DNA of 64,000 nucleotides from Pseudosulfitobacter pseudonitzschiae (GTDB taxonomy: Bacteria; Pseudomonadota; Alphaproteobacteria; Rhodobacterales; Rhodobacteraceae): NCBI RefSeq assembly GCF_900129395.1, contig NZ_FQVP01000004.1, positions 496,001 to 560,000 of the forward strand, given 5' to 3'. Below, in pieces: positions 17,398-26,131 of the stretch. Within the stretch, counting starts at the first letter, position 1. Each line of letters opens with the position of its first letter. The notes beneath the pieces were generated by a model that did not search any database, was not told where the DNA came from, and saw nothing but the letters and a program-made list of their open reading frames with translations. The position numbers were made by a program, and so were the translations under genes.

Positions 17398-18390
17398 TTA
17401 TCCCATCGGATGGCGGTGAGCGGCGGAATAGTTGCCGGTGACGTGGTGTTCAAGCTGGCGTTCGATATCTCCCAGCAGGGACGACGCGCCAAAGCGGAAC
17501 AGGTCGGGTTGCAGCCAGCGTGCGCCCAGCTCTTCCTTGATCAGGGCAAGATAGGTGATCGCGTCCTTGGCCTTGGAAATCCCGCCCGCAGGTTTGTAGC
17601 CGACGTGGATGCCGGTGGCGGTGTGATAGTCGCGGATCGCGCGGATCATGGTCAGGCTGACCGGCAGTGTGGCGTTCACGCTTTCCTTGCCGGTGGATGT
17701 CTTGATGAAATCGGCACCGGCCATCATGCACACCAGCGAGGCGCGGGCGACGTTGCGAAGGGTGCCCAGTTCGCCGGTGGCCAGGATCGCCTTGACGTGG
17801 GCCTCGCCGCAGGCGGCACGCATTTCGCGCATCTCGTCGTAGAGCGCCTGCCAGTTGCCTTCCAGCACGTGACGGCGCGAGATGACGATGTCGATTTCGG
17901 AAGCACCGGCGGCGACGCTGCGGCGGATTTCCTCGATCCGCAGATCGAAGGGGGACAGGCCCGCAGGAAAGCCGGTGGACACGGCGGCGACCGGAATGCC
18001 CGAGCCATCCAGCGCCGCCACGGCGGTTTCAACCATTTCGTGATAGATGCAGACCGCGCCGGTTGTGATGCCGGGCATGTCCAGTGCGGCCAGCACTTGG
18101 GCGTTCACCGGCTGGCGGGCCTTGGCGCACAGGCGGCGGACGCGGGCGGCGGTGTCGTCGCCGGACAGGGTGGTCAGGTCGATGCAGGTCACCGCCTTGA
18201 GCAGCCATGCCGCCTGATAGTCCTTTTTGACCGAGCGGCGGGCGGGCAATGTTGCCGCGCGGCGTTCGATGGCCGAGGTGTTGGCCTGTACCGAGCGGAC
18301 CCAGTTCATATCCAGATCCATGCCCGGATTGCGGGTCAGGGTCAGTTGCGGCAGGTGCGTGTCCTGCGACGTGGTGGCGGGTTGAAGCAT
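17398..18390 (-). CDS. deoC: Deoxyribose-phosphate aldolase DeoC
   Basis: DeoC splits 2-deoxyribose-5-phosphate into glyceraldehyde-3-phosphate and acetaldehyde. The 330-residue product is the longer alphaproteobacterial form. The Schiff-base lysine is Lys230 in GADFIKTSTGK, with the second lysine in HVGYKPAGGISK and the catalytic aspartate region in ASEIDIVIS. The ATG at 18390 is chosen because AAGGTGA precedes it at 5 bases; a start 13 codons upstream lacks one. It is the first gene of a deoC-ALDH16 unit, and two palindromes lie upstream. Confidence 0.95.
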   Translation of the reverse strand: MLQPATTSQDTHLPQLTLTRNPGMDLDMNWVRSVQANTSAIERRAATLPARRSVKKDYQAAWLLKAVTCIDLTTLSGDDTAARVRRLCAKARQPVNAQVLAALDMPGITTGAVCIYHEMVETAVAALDGSGIPVAAVSTGFPAGLSPFDLRIEEIRRSVAAGASEIDIVISRRHVLEGNWQALYDEMREMRAACGEAHVKAILATGELGTLRNVARASLVCMMAGADFIKTSTGKESVNATLPVSLTMIRAIRDYHTATGIHVGYKPAGGISKAKDAITYLALIKEELGARWLQPDLFRFGASSLLGDIERQLEHHVTGNYSAAHRHPMG

Positions 18391-18468
18391 GGGGTCACCT
18401 TCAAAGGAACAAGGCCTGAAAACTGGCACGGGCGTGGTTCAAGCGCAAGATGCGGCGCGGCGTCAGCC

Positions 18469-18510
18469 TTTGCGCAAAAACTGCACAAACGGGGCGCGGG
18501 GCTTGCGCAA
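18469..18510. promoter_or_regulatory. Pair of TTGCGCAA palindromes, candidate operator
   Basis: TTTGCGCAAA (18469-18478) is a perfect 10-base palindrome and TTGCGCAA (18503-18510) a perfect 8-base one; their centres are 33 bases apart, about three helical turns. They lie in the 169-base divergent region between deoC and the membrane-protein gene. The regulator is unknown; LacI-, DeoR- and CytR-like proteins control deo genes elsewhere. Confidence 0.4.
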
Positions 18511-18559
18511 ATGCTTTGGCATTGAAGAGGCAGAAAAAATGACTTGAGAGGCAGGACAG

Positions 18560-20062
18560 ATGAAAACGGCAATCATGCGCGGCGTGCCGCTGGCGATGCA
18601 AAACGATGGTTGGTGGCTGGAACAGAGCAACCCGCCCGCACCACGCAAGAAGATCGGGTGGCAGGGCGACCGCACGGGGCCGGTGCGGCTGGCGCTGCTG
18701 GTGGCGCTGATCGCGCTGTCGGATGCGTTGGTCTGGCAGGTGTCGGCGGGCGTGTCGCTGGCGCTGTTTTGTGCGATTTTGGGCGGTGTGGCAATCTGGC
18801 TGGCAGATGTGCCGGCCCGTGTCGCGTGGCAGGCAGGCGGCGGCGTGGCGCTGGCGGTGCTGCCGCTGGTCGAGCTGGTGCAGCCGCTGTCGGTGGTGAT
18901 CAGCATGGTCGGGCTGTCGTTGGTTGTGGTCTTTGTTGCGGGAATTCGACGGGCCACGATGATCCGCAGTGCGCTGCGGTTGTGGTGGGTCGGTCCCGTG
19001 GTGACGGTGCGAGACGGGGCACAGGCCGCGCGGCAAACGGTGGCGGTAAAGCCGTCGGGCTGGGATCTGGAGCGGCTGGTCATGGCTTGGGCGGTGCCGG
19101 TGATCCTGGGCGGCGTTTTTGCCTTGCTGTTGCTGGAGGCGAACCCGGTGCTGGACCGCTGGTCGCAAAGCCTGAACGATCTGCGCCTGCCCGACGTGAA
19201 CCTGTGGCGCGGGATGTTCTGGGGATTGATGGCATTGTTGATCTGGCCCTGTCTGGTGATTGCGCGCCTGCACGGCCGGCTGATGCCCGCCCCCGCGCGC
19301 CACACGGTGCGGCGTGTCGGTGTGATCAACGCAGGGTCGGTCGCGCGGTCGCTGGTGCTGTTCAACGCCATGTTCGCGGTGCAGACGGTGATGGATATCG
19401 TCATGCTGTACGGTGACGCGGGCCTGCCCGAGGGGATGAGCCATGCGACATATGCCCATCGCGGCGCTTATCCGTTGCTGGTGACGGCGCTGCTGGCGGG
19501 GTTGTTTGCGGTGCTGGCGCGTCCCTTTGCCGACGAGAAGCCGCTGTTGCGGGTGTTGCTGCTGGCGTGGCTGGCGCAGACGCTGGCGCTGGTGCTGGCG
19601 TCGGTGGTGCGGCTGGACACCTATGTGGATGTGTACGGGCTGACGCGACTGCGGGTGGCGGCCTTTATCTGGATGGGCGTGGTCGCTGCGGGACTGGGCG
19701 TCGTGGTCTGGCAGGTGGCGGCGCGCAGGGACACCGGCTGGATGCTGCTGCGCACGGGTGGCATTGGCGTGGTGACCATCTATGTCTGTGCTTTCATCAA
19801 CTTTGACGGGATCATTGCGCGCCATAACCTGACGCAAGAGGTGGTAAAGGATTCCTGGTATATCTGCCGTTACCTCGACGAAGGGGCCTTGCCCGCGATC
19901 AGGACACACGAGGCAAAGATAGGCTACCCGCTGTGTCCGATGCTGCAGCCGGGTGTCGGGCCGGAGTTGTTCGAACCGGCGGACTGGCGTGAATGGGGCT
20001 TTCGCAACGCGCGGCTGCACCGTAGCTTGCAGGCCATTGAAGCTGAGCAGTTGAGCCAATGA
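18560..20062 (+). CDS. Polytopic membrane protein, DUF4153/DUF4173-like
   Basis: The 500-residue product is an integral membrane protein with roughly ten hydrophobic helices after a soluble N terminus of about 45 residues. A conserved-looking segment SHATYAHRGAYPLLVTALLAG near residue 300 and a soluble C-terminal tail with DSWYICRYLDEGALPAIRTH recall the DUF4153/DUF4173 families, which have no established function. Its stop overlaps the response-regulator start (ATGA), so it is the first gene of an operon with the two-component system and may be part of its signal path. Confidence 0.68.
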   Translation: MKTAIMRGVPLAMQNDGWWLEQSNPPAPRKKIGWQGDRTGPVRLALLVALIALSDALVWQVSAGVSLALFCAILGGVAIWLADVPARVAWQAGGGVALAVLPLVELVQPLSVVISMVGLSLVVVFVAGIRRATMIRSALRLWWVGPVVTVRDGAQAARQTVAVKPSGWDLERLVMAWAVPVILGGVFALLLLEANPVLDRWSQSLNDLRLPDVNLWRGMFWGLMALLIWPCLVIARLHGRLMPAPARHTVRRVGVINAGSVARSLVLFNAMFAVQTVMDIVMLYGDAGLPEGMSHATYAHRGAYPLLVTALLAGLFAVLARPFADEKPLLRVLLLAWLAQTLALVLASVVRLDTYVDVYGLTRLRVAAFIWMGVVAAGLGVVVWQVAARRDTGWMLLRTGGIGVVTIYVCAFINFDGIIARHNLTQEVVKDSWYICRYLDEGALPAIRTHEAKIGYPLCPMLQPGVGPELFEPADWREWGFRNARLHRSLQAIEAEQLSQ

Positions 20063-20745
20063 ACACCCAGACCATCCTGATTGTCGATGATGATGCGCAA
20101 ATTCGCGATGTTCTGCGCATCGCGCTGGAACAGGCCGGGTTCCGCACCGAGGCCGCAGGCGACGGGGCCGAAGGGCTGGCCAAGGGCCGCACCGGGCGGT
20201 TTGACCTGATCGTGCTGGACATCGGCCTGCCCGAGATGGACGGGCTGGCGATGTGCCGCGAACTGAGGGCCACGGATCAGACGCCTGTGCTGTTCCTGAC
20301 CGCGCGCGAGGACGAGATTGACCGCGTGCTGGCGTTCGAGCTGGGCGGCGATGATTACGTGACCAAGCCGTTCTCGCCCCGCGAACTGGTGGCCCGCGTG
20401 CGCGCCATCCTGCGCCGCAGCACCGTGGTGCAGCAGGGGACGACCCGCACGCGTGGTGTTCTGGAGGTGGACGCGGCCCGGCACCACTGTGCCGTCGCAG
20501 GGGTTCCTCTGGCGCTGACCAACCGCGAGATGGCGCTGCTGGATCACCTGATGCAACGGCCCGAGCAGGTTGCCTCGCGGCCTGCGCTGACGGATGCGAT
20601 GTATGGCGCCAACATCCATGTCAGCGACCGGACCGTGGACAGCCACCTGCGCAATCTTCGGTCAAAACTGTCCGAAGCAGGCTGTGCCGATGCGGTCGAG
20701 ACGGTGCACGGCGTTGGCGTGCGGATGGGCCCATGTCGCGGATAA
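20059..20745 (+). CDS. OmpR-family response regulator
   Basis: The 228-residue protein has a receiver domain (about 5-118) with the phosphoacceptor aspartate in DLIVLDIGLPEMDGL and the switch lysine in DYVTKPFSPREL, then a C-terminal winged helix with DRTVDSHLRNLRSKL. It is translationally coupled to the membrane protein before it (ATGA) and overlaps the sensor-kinase gene by 13 bases. The target genes are not visible; the metal transporter downstream is more likely controlled by a Fur-type protein. Confidence 0.92.
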   Translation: MNTQTILIVDDDAQIRDVLRIALEQAGFRTEAAGDGAEGLAKGRTGRFDLIVLDIGLPEMDGLAMCRELRATDQTPVLFLTAREDEIDRVLAFELGGDDYVTKPFSPRELVARVRAILRRSTVVQQGTTRTRGVLEVDAARHHCAVAGVPLALTNREMALLDHLMQRPEQVASRPALTDAMYGANIHVSDRTVDSHLRNLRSKLSEAGCADAVETVHGVGVRMGPCRG

Positions 20746-21683
20746 AGGCAAAGTGGCGCCCGCCGCTGGCCTTTGTCATGGGCGGCACGCTGGCGGCGGT
20801 GCTGTGCCTGCCGCTGATCGGGATCGTGTGGTTCCGGCTGGCAGGCAACATCCTGGGCTGGGGCGAAACCGGCTGGCTGATCTTCTGGATGGCGGTGGTG
20901 TCCACTGGCGTATTGGCATTCCTGCTGTGGCGGCTGGTGCTGCGGCCCGTGGCGCGGCTGACCGCCTATGCGCGTGCCGTGCGCGAGGGGCGCAGCGACG
21001 CCACCCCGCCCACGCATTTCGGCACGCCAGAATTCGGTGCCTTGGGGGCCAGTGTGATTGCCATGGGCGATACGTTGCAATCGCGTGCGGCCAGCCTGCG
21101 GGCCTATGCCGATCATGTCACGCACGAGTTGAAATCGCCCCTGACCAGCCTGCGTGGCGCGGCAGAGTTGTTGCAATCGGACCTGCCTGCCCGCGATCAG
21201 GCCCAGCTGATCGACACGATCGAAGCATCGGCTGCACGGATGCAGGCACTGCTGACACAATTGCAGCGCCATGCGGCAGCCAGCCAAAGCAGCGGGCCGG
21301 GGCAGACGCCGCTGCAGGCGTTGCCTGCCAAGGTTGGCGATGTGCAGATCGTTGTCGAACAGGATGGCACGGTGCCCCTGTCGCTGAGCGATCTGACCGT
21401 GGTGATAGACCAGATGGCACAGAATGCCGCCGCCCACGGGGCCACGCGGCTGATGCTGGCCTGTCGGGGGCCGTCCTTGCACATCGTGGACGATGGCCGC
21501 GGCATCGGCGCGGGCAACGCCGGACGCATTTTCGATCCATTCTTTACCACCCGCCGCGATGCGGGCGGCACGGGTATGGGCCTGACAATCGTGCAAACCC
21601 TGCTGTCCGCCCATGGCGCGCGGATCAGGCTGGACGACCAGAGCGCCACAGGCGGGGCGGCTTTCGTGATCTCTTTCGACTGA
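20733..21683 (+). CDS. Sensor histidine kinase
   Basis: The 316-residue kinase has two N-terminal transmembrane helices (about 11-32 and 48-68) with almost no periplasmic loop, then a HAMP-like stretch, a dimerisation domain with phosphoacceptor His in DHVTHELKSPLTSLRG, and an ATPase domain with N-box (QMAQNAAAHG), DDGRGIG and GGTGMGLTIVQTL. The short external loop suggests it senses a signal in the membrane or through a partner, possibly the co-encoded membrane protein. It partners the overlapping response regulator. Confidence 0.9.
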   Translation: MSRIKAKWRPPLAFVMGGTLAAVLCLPLIGIVWFRLAGNILGWGETGWLIFWMAVVSTGVLAFLLWRLVLRPVARLTAYARAVREGRSDATPPTHFGTPEFGALGASVIAMGDTLQSRAASLRAYADHVTHELKSPLTSLRGAAELLQSDLPARDQAQLIDTIEASAARMQALLTQLQRHAAASQSSGPGQTPLQALPAKVGDVQIVVEQDGTVPLSLSDLTVVIDQMAQNAAAHGATRLMLACRGPSLHIVDDGRGIGAGNAGRIFDPFFTTRRDAGGTGMGLTIVQTLLSAHGARIRLDDQSATGGAAFVISFD

Positions 21684-21707
21684 AAAACAGGCACTCTCGG
21701 CGGCTTA

Positions 21708-21755
21708 TTGCGAACCATTCTCAATTATCTTGACTTGTTGCGAATGATTCTCATA
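21708..21755 (+). promoter_or_regulatory. Tandem Fur/Mur-type boxes and promoter upstream of the metal transporter
   Basis: Two related sites begin exactly 30 bases apart: TTGCGAACCATTCTCAAT (from 21708) and TTGCGAATGATTCTCATA (from 21738). The second contains AATGATTCTCAT, which matches the central part of the classical Fur box. It overlaps the spacer of a plausible promoter, TTGACT at 21730-21735 and ATATTT at 21753-21758 (17-base spacing). In Rhizobiales and Rhodobacterales the Fur homologue often acts as the manganese regulator Mur on sitABCD. Binding by such a protein would block this promoter. Confidence 0.65.
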
Positions 21756-21764
21756 TTTGGAGCC

Positions 21765-22751
21765 ATGACACATAAACCTTACGCACATTCCATGTCCCGA
21801 CGCGCCGCACTGGGCGGTTTCGCTGCCCTGACAGCCGGCGTGCTGGCCCGCCCGGCCTTTGCCGCTGCCCCGCTGAGCGTGGTTGCCACCACCGGCATGA
21901 TCGCAGACGCCGCCCGCGAAGTCGGCGGCGATGCGGTAACGGTCAAGGCGCTGATGGGCCCGGGGGTCGATCCGCATTCGTATCGCCAGACCCGCAGCGA
22001 CATCGTTGCCATGACCCGTGCCGACGCGGTCCTGTGGCATGGTCTGTATCTTGAGGCGCAGATGGAGGAATTTTTCCACACCCTCGCGCGTCAACGTCAG
22101 GTCTTTGCCGTGGCCGAGGCGCTGCCGAAAGAGCAGCTTCTGGCCCATGCCGACTATGAAAACCGCTATGACCCGCACGTTTGGATGGCACCGGAGTTGT
22201 TCACGGGCGTCGTGACCGAGATTGGCCGCGTGCTGGGCGAAGTGCGCCCCGAGATGGCCGATGTCTTTGCCGCCAATGCACAGGCCTATGCCGCGCGACT
22301 GGGCGAGCTGGATGTCTATGCCCGCCACACGCTGGAACAGGTGCCGCCCGAACAGCGGGTGCTGCTGACCGCCCATGACGCCTTTGGCTACTTTGGTCGT
22401 GCCTATGGGTTCGAGGTGATCGGCATTCAGGGGATTTCCACCGAAAGCGAGGCCGGATTGCACCGCGTCAGCGCGTTGGTTGACACCATCGTGACACGCG
22501 GTCTGAGCGCCGTCTTTGTCGAAAGCTCGGTGTCGGACCGCAACATGCGTGCGCTGGTCGAGGGCGCTGCGGCGCGTGGCCATGACGTGCGCGTGGGCGG
22601 CGAGCTGTTCAGCGACGCCATGGGGCAGGATGGCACCTATGAGGGGACGTATATCGGCATGATCGACCACAACGTGACCACCATCGCCCGTGCGCTGGGC
22701 GCGGATGTGCCCGCGGGCGGGATGTCCGGCCAGTTGAACCAGGGAGCCTGA
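21765..22751 (+). CDS. sitA: Metal ABC transporter substrate-binding protein (SitA/MntA/ZnuA type)
   Basis: This is the periplasmic receptor of a Mn/Zn/Fe importer (cluster A-I binding protein). After a signal region (SRRAALGGFAALTAGVLARPAFA) the mature protein shows the expected metal ligands: His in GVDPHSYRQT, His in YDPHVWMAPELF, Glu in FVESSVSDRN and Asp in IGMIDHNVTT. His-His-Glu-Asp sets occur in manganese/iron types, but zinc is not excluded. Starts at 21765 or 21792 are possible; the former lies close to the predicted transcription start. It is first of four coupled genes. Confidence 0.85.
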   Translation: MTHKPYAHSMSRRAALGGFAALTAGVLARPAFAAAPLSVVATTGMIADAAREVGGDAVTVKALMGPGVDPHSYRQTRSDIVAMTRADAVLWHGLYLEAQMEEFFHTLARQRQVFAVAEALPKEQLLAHADYENRYDPHVWMAPELFTGVVTEIGRVLGEVRPEMADVFAANAQAYAARLGELDVYARHTLEQVPPEQRVLLTAHDAFGYFGRAYGFEVIGIQGISTESEAGLHRVSALVDTIVTRGLSAVFVESSVSDRNMRALVEGAAARGHDVRVGGELFSDAMGQDGTYEGTYIGMIDHNVTTIARALGADVPAGGMSGQLNQGA

Positions 22752-22754
22752 GCC

Positions 22755-23594
22755 ATGACAATCACATTGGCACGGGACAAGGACGCGCCCACAGACGCCG
22801 AACGCCGCATGGCCAGCCCGCTGGCGATACGCGGGCTGACGGTCTCTTATGGGCAGAAGCCGGCTGTTTTTTCGGTCGATATGACCGTGCGCGCAGGTCA
22901 TATGACCGCGATCATCGGGCCGAACGGGGCGGGCAAGTCGACCCTGCTCAAGGCTGCCTTGGGTATCCTGAAGCCTCTCGCGGGGACTGTGACCGTGTTG
23001 GGGCAACCGATGGCATGGCAGCGTGAGCGCATCGCCTATGTGCCGCAGCGGGCCAGTGTGGATTGGGATTTCCCGACCCGCGTGATCGACGTGGTGTTGA
23101 TGGGCATGTACGGGCAGTTGGGGCTGCTGGGCCGGGTTCGCGCGAAACATCGTGCGCAGGCTATGGATTGCCTTGAGCGGGTCGGCATGACCGATTTCGC
23201 CACGCGCCAGATCGGTCAGCTTTCGGGCGGACAGCAACAACGGGTGTTCCTGGCGCGCGCATTGGCGCAGGGCGCGGACCTGTATCTGCTGGACGAACCC
23301 TTTGCCGGGGTCGATGCGGCGACAGAGCAGGCGATCATCAACGTGCTGAAGGGCCTGCGCGATGCGGGCAAGACCGTGGTGGCGGTGCATCATGACCTGA
23401 GCACCGTGCGTGATTATTTCGACGATGTGTTTCTGATCAACACGCAGGCGGTGGCCGAAGGACCGGTCGCGACGACGTTTACCCAGGCGAACCTGCAAAC
23501 CGCTTATGGCGGGCGGCTGGCGGGGGCGCAGATGGATGCGCTGGCCGAAACGCTGGTCGGGGCCGGTGCAGGGACCGGGGCCGCCGCGCGATGA
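22755..23594 (+). CDS. sitB: Metal ABC transporter ATP-binding protein (SitB/MntB type)
   Basis: This 279-residue ATPase powers the metal importer. Walker A is GPNGAGKST, the ABC signature is LSGGQQQRVFLARAL and Walker B is DLYLLDEPFAG, with the switch histidine in AVHHDLS. It starts 3 bases after sitA with a GGGAG site before it, and its stop overlaps the first permease gene by 4 bases. The N terminus carries about 25 extra residues before the ABC domain. Confidence 0.92.
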   Translation: MTITLARDKDAPTDAERRMASPLAIRGLTVSYGQKPAVFSVDMTVRAGHMTAIIGPNGAGKSTLLKAALGILKPLAGTVTVLGQPMAWQRERIAYVPQRASVDWDFPTRVIDVVLMGMYGQLGLLGRVRAKHRAQAMDCLERVGMTDFATRQIGQLSGGQQQRVFLARALAQGADLYLLDEPFAGVDAATEQAIINVLKGLRDAGKTVVAVHHDLSTVRDYFDDVFLINTQAVAEGPVATTFTQANLQTAYGGRLAGAQMDALAETLVGAGAGTGAAAR

Positions 23595-24796
23595 TCTGGG
23601 ACGCGCTGCTTTTGGGGCTGGGGTATAACGCCACGCTGGTGACGCTGGGGGCGGGCATTCTGGGCATCGCGGGCGGCGTCGGCGGATCGTTCCTGTTCCT
23701 GCGCAAGCGCGCACTGGTCAGCGACGCGGTCAGCCATGCCACCTTGCCCGGTGTCGGGCTGGCCTTTGTGCTGATGGTGGCCTTGGGCGGGGACGGGCGC
23801 AACCTGATCGGCCTGCTGGCAGGCGGTGCGGTTTCGGCGGCGATCGGTTTGCTTTGTGTGAACTGGCTGAGCACCCGCACGCGGCTGGCCGAGGATGCGG
23901 CCATTGGCGCTGTGCTGTCGGTGTTCTTCGGCTTTGGCATCGTGATCCTGACCTATATCCAGACCATGTCCAGCGGGCGGCAGGCGGGGTTGGAAAGCTT
24001 TTTGCTGGGCTCGACCGCAGGCATGTTGCAATCCGACGCGATGGTGCTGGTGCTGGCGGCGGCGCTGACGCTGGCGCTGGTGCTGATCCTGCGGCGACCG
24101 CTGACGCTGGTCGCCTTTGATCCCGACTTTGCCCTTGCGACCGGGCGGAACGTGAACCGGATTGATCTGGCAATGATGGGGATCGTTCTGGCCGTAACGG
24201 TTGTGGGGCTGAAGATTGTCGGGCTGATCCTGATCGTGGCGCTGCTGATCATCCCGCCCGTGACGGCGCGGTTCTGGACCGAGCGGGTGGACCGTGTGCT
24301 GTTGGGCGCGGGGATCGTCGGCGGGCTGTCCGGCTATCTGGGCGCTGCGATTTCGGCGGCGGTGCCCGATGTGCCGACGGGGCCGATCATCGTGCTGGTC
24401 AGTTTTGCCCTGTTCATGTTGTCGCTGTTGTGCGCCCCGGGACGCGGGGTTGTGTCATCGGTGGTGCAGCACCGCCAGTACCAGCGCCGTGTGCATCTGC
24501 GACAAGGCTTGTTGGCGCTGGCGCAAGGGCAGCCGATTTATGAACGCCTGACCCAGCGGTTGATGGAACGCGGCGGGCTGATGCGGGGCGACGGTGTGGC
24601 GACCGACAAGGGGCGCGTCCATGCGGCCAAGGCATTGCTGGACGAAGCCCGCTGGCAGGTGGTGCGCAGTGATCAGGCCTATGCCGCTGCGGCCCTGCGT
24701 TACGACGGGCTGACCGAGATGAGCAGCGTTCTGACCGTCGATCAGATCCGGGACATCGACGCGCGGTTGCCCGCGCCGCAAGGGGTAACACCATGA
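23591..24796 (+). CDS. sitC: Metal ABC transporter permease with C-terminal soluble domain (SitC/TroC type)
   Basis: The first of two permeases, 401 residues. Residues 1 to about 285 are a typical ABC-3 family permease with 8-9 hydrophobic helices and LVSDAVSHATLPGVGLAF. After it comes a soluble extension of about 110 residues (from VVQHRQYQRRVHL) with a helical, winged-helix-like pattern including LTQRLMERGGLMRGDGVATDKGRVHAAKALLDEARWQ. Some TroC/MntC-like permeases carry a DtxR-like C-terminal domain; this looks like one. It is coupled to sitB and sitD by ATGA overlaps. Confidence 0.87.
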   Translation: MIWDALLLGLGYNATLVTLGAGILGIAGGVGGSFLFLRKRALVSDAVSHATLPGVGLAFVLMVALGGDGRNLIGLLAGGAVSAAIGLLCVNWLSTRTRLAEDAAIGAVLSVFFGFGIVILTYIQTMSSGRQAGLESFLLGSTAGMLQSDAMVLVLAAALTLALVLILRRPLTLVAFDPDFALATGRNVNRIDLAMMGIVLAVTVVGLKIVGLILIVALLIIPPVTARFWTERVDRVLLGAGIVGGLSGYLGAAISAAVPDVPTGPIIVLVSFALFMLSLLCAPGRGVVSSVVQHRQYQRRVHLRQGLLALAQGQPIYERLTQRLMERGGLMRGDGVATDKGRVHAAKALLDEARWQVVRSDQAYAAAALRYDGLTEMSSVLTVDQIRDIDARLPAPQGVTP

Positions 24797-25698
24797 CCGG
24801 TTCCGAATTTGTCCCGCTGTCGCTGGTGCCGATCCTGATCGGCATCTGTGTGGCTGTGGCCTGTGCCTTGCCGGGGAATTTCCTGCTGCTCAGGCGGCAG
24901 GCGCTGATCGGGGATGCGATCAGCCATGTGGTGCTGCCGGGGATCGTGGTGGCGTTCCTGGTGACCGGATTGGTGGCCAGTGTGCCGATGCTGCTGGGTG
25001 CAGCGGGTGCTGCGCTGGTCGCTGTGGCGGCCATCGAGGCGATCCGGCGGCTGGGCAGGATCGAACCGGGTGCCGCCATGGGTGTGGTGTTCACCACCAT
25101 GTTCGCGGGTGGCGTTCTGTTGCTGGAAATGTCGGACACCTCCAGCGTGCACCTGGACGTGGAACATGCGCTGTACGGCAATCTGGAAAGCCTGATCTGG
25201 CTGGACGCGACCGGCTGGTCGTCGTTGTGGGACCCGCAGGCGCTGGCTTATCTGCCGGTCGAGCTGCCCCGGATGGTCGCAGCACTGGTGGTGGTGGCGC
25301 TGTTTATCGCGGTGTTCTGGCGGCCCCTGAAAATCTCGACCTTCGACGAAGGGTTTGCCCGCACGATGGGCCTGCGCACGGGGCCGTTGGGGCTGGGGCT
25401 GGTGGTGGTGGCAGCTGTGGCAGCGGTGGCGGCATTTGACGCGGTGGGCAGTATCATTGTGATTGCCATGTTCATCTGCCCGCCTGCGGCGGCGCGGCTG
25501 ATGACCAACCGGCTGGAGACGCAGATTGCGTGGTCGGTTCTGTTTGCGACGCTGGCGGCGGTGATCGGTTATGTGCTGGCCGGATATGGTCCGCTGTGGC
25601 TGGGCGCGCAGGATTCAGTCAGCGCGGCGGGGATGATCGCCACGGTGTCCGGTGTGCTGGTTGCCGGTGCTGCGTTGGTGGGACCGGCGCGCAAATAG
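24793..25698 (+). CDS. sitD: Metal ABC transporter permease (SitD/TroD type)
   Basis: The second permease, 301 residues, consists of the ABC-3 membrane domain alone with about nine hydrophobic helices. It shares LIGDAISHVVLPGIVVAFL with its upstream paralogue, and the later segment AAFDAVGSIIVIAMFICPPAAARL is typical of the family. The two permeases are expected to form a heterodimer in the membrane with two SitB subunits beneath. It begins inside the stop of sitC (ATGA), and a hairpin repeat follows its stop by 11 bases. Confidence 0.92.
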   Translation: MTGSEFVPLSLVPILIGICVAVACALPGNFLLLRRQALIGDAISHVVLPGIVVAFLVTGLVASVPMLLGAAGAALVAVAAIEAIRRLGRIEPGAAMGVVFTTMFAGGVLLLEMSDTSSVHLDVEHALYGNLESLIWLDATGWSSLWDPQALAYLPVELPRMVAALVVVALFIAVFWRPLKISTFDEGFARTMGLRTGPLGLGLVVVAAVAAVAAFDAVGSIIVIAMFICPPAAARLMTNRLETQIAWSVLFATLAAVIGYVLAGYGPLWLGAQDSVSAAGMIATVSGVLVAGAALVGPARK

Positions 25699-25709
25699 CG
25701 TCCCTTGCA

Positions 25710-25770
25710 GGGGGGCGCTGCCCCCGGCGCTTTGCGCCTCCCCCGGAGTTTATCTGGCAAGATGAAGGGG
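25710..25770 (+). repeat. Dispersed intergenic hairpin repeat, tail class A, copy 1
   Basis: Two consecutive hairpins, GGGGGC-GCT-GCCCCC and GGCGC-TTT-GCGCC, precede the tail CCCCGGAGTTTATCTGGC followed by AAGATGAAGG. Copies with the same layout are at 48121-48180 and 61450-61507. This one fills the gap between the convergent sitD and uraH genes and ends just before the uraH stop, as a bidirectional terminator might. Confidence 0.75.
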
Positions 25771-25771
25771 G

Positions 25772-26131
25772 TTAGCTGCCGCGATAGGTGGAGTAGCCGA
25801 AGGGCGACAGCAGCAATGGAACGTGATAATGCGCGTCGATGTCCGAGATGCCAAAGCGGATCGGGATGCGGTTCAGAAAGCGCGGGCTTTCGGCGGGCAC
25901 GCCGATGGAATCGAAATAATCGCCTGCCTCGAATTCCAGTTCGTATTGGCCTTCGCGAAAGCCATCCTTGGGCAGGATCGGGCTGTCGGTGCGCCCGTCC
26001 GCGTTGGTGGTCATGTGGGATACCTTGACCTTGGCTGTCGCTTCGAACCGGTAAAGGGTCACGGACAGGCCGGCGGCGGGCTTGCCGGTGCTGGTGTCCA
26101 GAACATGCGTTGTCAGATATCCCGAGGCCAT
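25772..26131 (-). CDS. uraH: 5-hydroxyisourate hydrolase (transthyretin-like)
   Basis: UraH hydrolyses 5-hydroxyisourate, the product of urate oxidation, on the way to allantoin. The 119-residue product shows the N-terminal block LTTHVLDTSTGKPAAGL, the middle AHYHVPLLLSPFGYSTY and the diagnostic C-terminal tetrapeptide YRGS. The ATG at 26131 is preceded by AGGAGAG; the longer upstream reading is rejected. It is divergent from a nucleobase/urate permease gene, consistent with a purine-degradation locus, though no other genes of that pathway lie in the window. Confidence 0.94.
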   Translation of the reverse strand: MASGYLTTHVLDTSTGKPAAGLSVTLYRFEATAKVKVSHMTTNADGRTDSPILPKDGFREGQYELEFEAGDYFDSIGVPAESPRFLNRIPIRFGISDIDAHYHVPLLLSPFGYSTYRGS

